64,000 bases of DNA from Leishmania martiniquensis (taxonomy: Eukaryota > Euglenozoa > Kinetoplastea > Trypanosomatida > Trypanosomatidae). This document shows positions 60,899 to 64,000 of this stretch, piece by piece (the first letter of the stretch is position 1; each line of letters starts with the position of its first letter). The position numbers were made by a program, and so were the translations under genes. The DNA lies in the NCBI RefSeq assembly GCF_017916325.1, contig NC_090162.1, positions 12,501 through 76,500 on the forward strand, given 5' to 3'. The notes beneath the pieces are model-generated. The model did no database searches. It worked only from the letters and a program-made list of their open reading frames with translations, and had not been told where the DNA came from.

Positions 60899-62086
60899 TT
60901 ATTTCTTCACAGCCTTTTTGTGGCCACTTGTCGCCTTTCTTAGGGTTCCAGAGACGTGCAGGGATTTGGCGTCTCGCGGCCTCTTTGTGCCAGCCAGCGG
61001 CGCACGCGTCACGGCTACCTGCGCTGGTATTTTGGTGATTGTGAAGAAACTATCCAGTCGCCCCTGCGTTTTCTTGGTGAGGGCAGCTCGCAGCCGAGCA
61101 ATGCCTTTCTTGACGCGGTCAAGATTGAAGAGCTTCTCCTCGACGAGAAATTTAATCAGCCCAACCTCGTCTGGCTCCGAGAATTGAATGTCGATCTCCT
61201 CCGCTCGGATCACCTCCGGATTCTGGAAGAAGGCGCGGGCCTCCTTGTAGTAGAAGTCGGAGGGCACTGCGTGTTTGGTGGGGTCGAGAGACTCGAGAAA
61301 CGACTCGATGCTGCCATAGCGTCGAATGCCCTCCCACGCCTTTTGAGGCCCGATTCCGGGAACCTTAGGAACGTAGTCGCATCCGAGAAGAATGCAAAGA
61401 TCAATGAATTGATCCATCGACAGCCCTGTAGCCTGCAGCACCTCGTCGAGATGGATTTCTGCAATGGGCCGCTTCTTGGCGTCGCTCGTGTTCAGGTGGC
61501 GGAGCATGATTGTCGAGCCAAACGTCAAGGCATCCATATCCTCCGTACCCACCGCCCAAGCCTTGCCCTTCTTAACCAGCTCAGCGCACTGCGCCTCGGC
61601 TTCGGAGGGCGCCTGAATAACAGGGACGCCCATGAGTTGTAAAAGCCTCTTGCTCTCGTCGATCTGCTCTCGACTTACGCGCACTGTCCGCTTACTCATC
61701 TTCTCCATCATTTCATCGTCCCCAGCATCCCTTGCCTTTTCGAACTCTCTTTCAGCCTCGGCAGCCTTTTGACGGCGCATCTCCAGCTCGTCCGCCTTCA
61801 GCTTCGGAGGTTTGCCATCAAAGACATAGATGGGCTTGATTCCCTCATCGATCATGCGGAGTGTTCTGGCAAAGAGTCCGTTGAGGTGTGATGTCACATC
61901 ACCCTGCTCATTTGTGAGTTCCATTCCCTGCCCGTCCTGGAACCCCTTCATAGCAATGATGAACTGGTAAATGCTCATGGAGGCGTCGATGGCGATGCGA
62001 CGCCCGAAGAAGTTCTTTAGCTCTTGTTCGCGTATGGCATTCGGGGACTTGTCGTAGAGCAGTTTCGATAAACCTAGGATTCCCAT
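60899..62086 (-). CDS. FEN1: Flap endonuclease 1
   Basis: 395 residues from the ATG at 62086 (MGILGLSKLL); six codons upstream in frame are excluded because the family always begins MGI. Catalytic acids are in place: D34 in IAIDASMS, the Asp of YVFDGKPP, the EAEAQCAEL block, GTEDMDAL and LLGCDYVPKVPGIG. The helix-hairpin-helix follows the last block. A PCNA-binding PIP box is at 340-348 (TQGRLDSFF), then a basic nuclear tail. FEN1 cuts 5' flaps in Okazaki fragment processing and long-patch repair. It is the first ATG after a good splice candidate near 62320. Confidence 0.97.
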   Translation of the reverse strand: MGILGLSKLLYDKSPNAIREQELKNFFGRRIAIDASMSIYQFIIAMKGFQDGQGMELTNEQGDVTSHLNGLFARTLRMIDEGIKPIYVFDGKPPKLKADELEMRRQKAAEAEREFEKARDAGDDEMMEKMSKRTVRVSREQIDESKRLLQLMGVPVIQAPSEAEAQCAELVKKGKAWAVGTEDMDALTFGSTIMLRHLNTSDAKKRPIAEIHLDEVLQATGLSMDQFIDLCILLGCDYVPKVPGIGPQKAWEGIRRYGSIESFLESLDPTKHAVPSDFYYKEARAFFQNPEVIRAEEIDIQFSEPDEVGLIKFLVEEKLFNLDRVKKGIARLRAALTKKTQGRLDSFFTITKIPAQVAVTRAPLAGTKRPRDAKSLHVSGTLRKATSGHKKAVKK

Positions 62087-62784
62087 CGCCCAAAAGGGCC
62101 ACAAGGCACCAAGTAGCAGTTGGGTTTCCTGCGCGTCGAGATGAGAAGGATGAGTTGGGCGGCTTCGGTTTTCTATGCACCACGCAGCAGGTGATGCAGC
62201 CTCTTCGCCGTTCAGTCCGTGATGTTGAAGCGCCGCAGGAGCGCAATGCCCTCCTCCGGGTTCGTTTTTTTTTCAATCGGATTCCGATGCGGTGCACGAG
62301 GTACACTATCAGTAAGTGACTTGACGCAAATTCGTCCAGCAAGAAAAGGGAAGAGAGAGCCATGCGTCAGTGGGACGCACACGCATACGAAGATCAGAGG
62401 GAGAGAGGGGGAGAGAGATGCTGTCACAGGAGAACCCCAAAGCCCTGCCATGCAAAGAGAGAGGGAGGGAGAGAGAGCGTGAGTACGCGCCGTTGTGAAC
62501 GTCCTGCCGCCGAGCAAAGGGCGGTACGGTGGCTACCGACAGGGCGCCACAGATGCAGGCAAAGCGACGGAAGCGATCCAAGTGGCATCTGATGCTGCTG
62601 CTGCATTTCATACCAAGAGAATACCCCCCTCCCCTCCCTCTTCCCCTTCTACCCCCCTCGCCCGCCCACTATCCATAGTTGTTATTCGGCTTCGTTTTTT
62701 TCCTTGCGGCCATTGCGGCTGCGGGTGCTGTCCTGTGAAGCACAACGGCTACCAAATTTCTTGAGACCGCTTTGTTGCCGTGCC
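62087..62784. other. Intergenic with FEN1 leader and long purine tracts
   Basis: No gene seen. GA-rich tracts at 62393-62428 and 62455-62478 on plus. Confidence 0.5.
62320..62359 (-). promoter_or_regulatory. Candidate polypyrimidine tract and AG acceptor for FEN1
   Basis: Pyrimidine run 62341-62359 on the minus strand, then AG at 62320-62321. Scanning from here to 62086 I find no other ATG, which supports the FEN1 start. Confidence 0.45.
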
Positions 62785-63765
62785 TCACCGCATTAGCACA
62801 ACAGCCATCAGCACAACTACCACGCCAAGGAGGAGATAAAGAGGTAACTGCGCAGGCGATTTCTTTGCTGCCTTCGTCGCGGATGCACCGCTCTCCTGGC
62901 AGGATTTGAGGAGCGGTTTCACACTACGAACATCACCACGCAACACGCGTTGTCCAGTGGCGTCCTCCATCATTTCCAGCACCTCCATCCACTCGTCTTC
63001 TGTGAAGGTGTCTGTGCCGGCAGGTGCGTCGGCCCTGCACTCAAGGCGACAGCAGTAGGATAAGTGAGCGTTGTGAGCGTTGAGCTCGATTAGGCGCGTA
63101 GTCCTCGCCTTCGAAGCCGCCTTCAGTTGGCGAAAGAGAGTCTCGTAAAGCCCTCTAGCACTCGTCAGCGAGGGGGCCACAACGACATGGATGCGAAGAG
63201 TACTCGGCACCGCACCTGTCTGGACCAGCTCTATCCTGCTCGAAGCGGAGGGTGCATGCTCCATCAATGGAGCGCCGCTCTCCCCGTCCACGACGTGCGG
63301 GGGTGCGTTGGAGCAGGAGAGCAACAGAGGCGCGGAGCGGTCGTACGAGTGCACCGCGAAACGCGCCTCAACGAAAGATATCTCGCTGCTAACCACCTGC
63401 ACCTTTTTCTGCGGTGCACCAAAGATGCGGCAAACAGGCTGGCGGTGTTCTGTTCCATTGTGCATGACAGCCTCAACGAGCTCTTTCCCCTTCAGATCAG
63501 GCACCTGGACTGCGAGGGATGCCAGCGCAGCCGTGTCTCCCGAAAGCCCCAAGACTTCGATGCCAAACGGGAGCACTTGCTTCAGACATTCGATCTGCTC
63601 TTCCACCACGCTGGGGTCGTTGCACGGCACATACCCAGCCAGCACGCAGACGGTGCAAGATTCCTCCTTCGAAGAGTAGACGCAAGAGCGCTGTCCAACA
63701 AGAATCGAAATGTTACTATCCGCTGATGCCTCCGGCAGTGAGGTTGGGATGTAGAGTTGCCACAT
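62785..63765 (-). CDS. Tail-anchored protein, ODR4-like
   Basis: 326 residues from the ATG at 63765 (MWQLYIPTSLPEASADSN). The N-terminal third resembles ODR4: SILVGQRSCVYSSKEESC followed by a hydrophobic strand, then EEQIECLKQVLPFGIEVLGL, which fits the family's MLPGGxxVxG block. The C-terminus is a strong hydrophobic helix of about 20 residues (PLYLLLGVVVVLMAVVLM) ending in Arg, so a tail anchor. ODR4 proteins reside in the ER and help export membrane receptors, and partner with UFSP2 in the UFM1 pathway of animals. The match is partial and unconfirmed. Sequence upstream to 63954 belongs to the leader. Confidence 0.6.
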   Translation of the reverse strand: MWQLYIPTSLPEASADSNISILVGQRSCVYSSKEESCTVCVLAGYVPCNDPSVVEEQIECLKQVLPFGIEVLGLSGDTAALASLAVQVPDLKGKELVEAVMHNGTEHRQPVCRIFGAPQKKVQVVSSEISFVEARFAVHSYDRSAPLLLSCSNAPPHVVDGESGAPLMEHAPSASSRIELVQTGAVPSTLRIHVVVAPSLTSARGLYETLFRQLKAASKARTTRLIELNAHNAHLSYCCRLECRADAPAGTDTFTEDEWMEVLEMMEDATGQRVLRGDVRSVKPLLKSCQESGASATKAAKKSPAQLPLYLLLGVVVVLMAVVLMR

Positions 63766-64000
63766 GCGATATCTTTGCGAGTGCAGGCGCAGTTTCTCTG
63801 AGAAGCGCTGGCGAAAAGTGAAACACACGCCAAGAGAGGAAGGACTCGTGATGCAGAGAGAGAGAAACAGCCGAAGAATCCTTTTTTTTGAATGGTGATG
63901 GTCAGGGAAGGCATCTTGGAGACTTAGTCGAGCTCCGGTGCCAGTGCTCATCAAGGGTGGTACTGCGAGATGCCAGGGCAGTGAGTCGACCGCTTACATG
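63766..64000. other. Leader of the ODR4-like gene, end of window
   Basis: No gene seen. A purine-rich tract at 63852-63878 on plus is a candidate splice signal. Confidence 0.45.

Overview
This window looks like nuclear DNA of a kinetoplastid flagellate, most likely Leishmania or a close relative. All 26 protein genes I can support lie on the minus strand, with no introns and separated by 0.3-1.8 kb. Many have runs that would be polypyrimidine in the pre-mRNA just upstream, as expected for polycistronic transcription and trans-splicing. There are no bacterial-type promoters or ribosome binding sites. The order cytochrome P450, RCK-type kinase, proteasome alpha7, giant decapeptide-repeat protein, FEN1 agrees with what I remember of the beginning of Leishmania chromosome 27; that is recall and was not checked.

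Layout in the direction of transcription (right to left). 62-64 kb: a tail-anchored ODR4-like protein, then flap endonuclease FEN1. 56.9-60.3 kb: no intact gene, but a decayed non-LTR retrotransposon whose reverse-transcriptase motifs are still legible across a frameshift (a DIRE-type relic). 52-56.3 kb: a 1433-residue protein made almost entirely of about 130 copies of one decapeptide, ending in a membrane anchor. 40.7-50.3 kb: two short probable mitochondrial proteins, a degenerate SET-like protein, a VIT/CCC1 metal transporter, an LRR+CCCH+membrane protein and proteasome alpha7. 31-40 kb: a beta-rich unknown, a membrane-anchored SET protein, two CCCH zinc-finger proteins (one with a WW domain) and an unknown. 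19-29.4 kb: a membrane RING-CH ligase, a small mitochondrial protein, an RCK/MOK kinase and a P450. 1.8-18.4 kb: two unknowns, a 70-residue membrane protein, a DDX31/Dbp7 helicase, CAAX protease STE24, a queuine transferase accessory subunit, meckelin, and a thioredoxin-fold/TPR protein. 1-1.85 kb holds nothing I recognise.

Five copies of a ~460 bp dispersed repeat (four in the transcribed orientation, one inverted, one 5'-truncated) sit just downstream of stop codons, so inside probable 3' UTRs. Position, truncation pattern and A-rich ends fit SIDER-type retroposons, but the full-length copies are nearly identical to one another.

The genes do not form one pathway, as is normal for a kinetoplastid directional cluster. 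Recurring themes are post-transcriptional control (three CCCH proteins, a DEAD-box helicase, a tRNA-modification subunit), flagellum/cilium biology (meckelin, RCK kinase) and C-terminally anchored membrane proteins (at least five). Start codons were chosen by checking that the triplet is ATG and matches the start of the recognisable protein; several longer frames begin at TTG or GTG and were shortened.
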